A stretch of DNA of 30,462 nt from Methanocorpusculum sp. (lineage in GTDB: Archaea > Halobacteriota > Methanomicrobia > Methanomicrobiales > Methanocorpusculaceae), in the NCBI GenBank assembly GCA_029987245.1, contig DALTWG010000012.1, positions 1-30,462 on the forward strand, read 5' to 3'. Positions 30,243 to 30,462 of this stretch are shown one piece after another. The notes under the pieces are model-generated. The model was not told the origin of the DNA, did no database searches, and saw nothing but the letters and a program-made list of their open reading frames with translations. Numbering within the stretch: position 1 is the first letter of the stretch; each line of letters opens with the position of its first letter. The position numbers and the translations under genes are program-made.

Positions 30243-30462
30243 CCCCTAAATCTTGCTCCGTTTGGCGAGATAAGCAATATTTCATTAGCAGCATTAGCAG
30301 CATTTCAAAAAAACATTAGCAGCATCAGCAATCTTTCCTCTGAAAAAACAAAAGCAGCTATTCATGTGCGACACGAGGCTGTAAACAAGAATTGCTAATG
30401 AGAAAAAGCTACCCATTCCAGTTGGGGTAATCCTACTGTGACATGCGCGTTTGGTAACGAAC
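30243..30462. other. Right-end non-coding stretch with CATTAGCAG repeats
   Basis: CATTAGCAG and close variants occur about four times between 30284 and 30331, and the inverse ATTGCTAATG appears at about 30391. No gene is seen up to the end of the window; a gene may begin beyond it. Confidence 0.4.

Overview
The window looks like chromosomal DNA of a methanogenic euryarchaeon, most likely order Methanomicrobiales and possibly close to Methanocorpusculum. The supporting genes are methenyl-H4MPT cyclohydrolase (mch), Sep-tRNA:Cys-tRNA synthase, diphthine synthase, an archaeal mevalonate cluster ending in isopentenyl phosphate kinase and type 2 IPP isomerase, cupin-type phosphoglucose isomerase, ribosomal protein L10e, archaeosine-precursor genes (queC/E/D) and an Orc1/Cdc6 initiator. 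The genus is inference; the archaeal methanogen assignment is firm.

Layout, left to right. 1-538 has no supported gene but carries short TTCCGTG repeats and a structured repeat with a second copy near the right end. 539-2343 is a zinc-ribbon protein followed after 2 nt by orc1/cdc6. mch follows, then a YdeI-like gene broken by one frameshift, a tRNA-Val(UAC) and a small membrane protein. 4516-11097 is a plus-strand run: MEMO1-family protein, mevalonate kinase, isopentenyl phosphate kinase, IPP isomerase, RNase J, polyprenyl diphosphate synthase and a YgjP-type metalloprotease. The first four ORFs overlap, so the lipid-precursor genes form one operon. 11113-16380 is all minus strand: cupin PGI, a Fic-fold protein without its catalytic residues, L10e, and an SsuABC/TauABC-type ABC transporter. 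The binding protein of that transporter appears circularly permuted. dph5, a duplicated-DUF357 protein and a 37-residue membrane protein lie on the plus strand, facing queD-queE-queC. 19816-24039 holds three PEGA-repeat surface proteins, the first two near-identical, all with the same promoter block.

24046-28368 is a minus-strand sulfur-themed locus: a 59-aa ORF, SepCysS, a SPASM radical SAM enzyme and a TSUP (TauE/SafE) transporter, all with overlapping start and stop codons. A second TSUP paralogue downstream is driven by a duplicated copy of the same promoter. The right end is accessory DNA: a small ORF plus GNAT enzyme resembling a toxin-antitoxin pair, bracketed by inverted repeats; a decayed ORF6N-type gene; several perfect palindromes; and the second copy of the structured repeat.

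Most interesting candidates: the permuted binding protein; the 59-aa ORF coupled to SepCysS together with its duplicated promoter; the pseudo-Fic with a winged-helix tail; and the paired structured repeats. All functional calls come from reading motifs by eye; no database search was possible.
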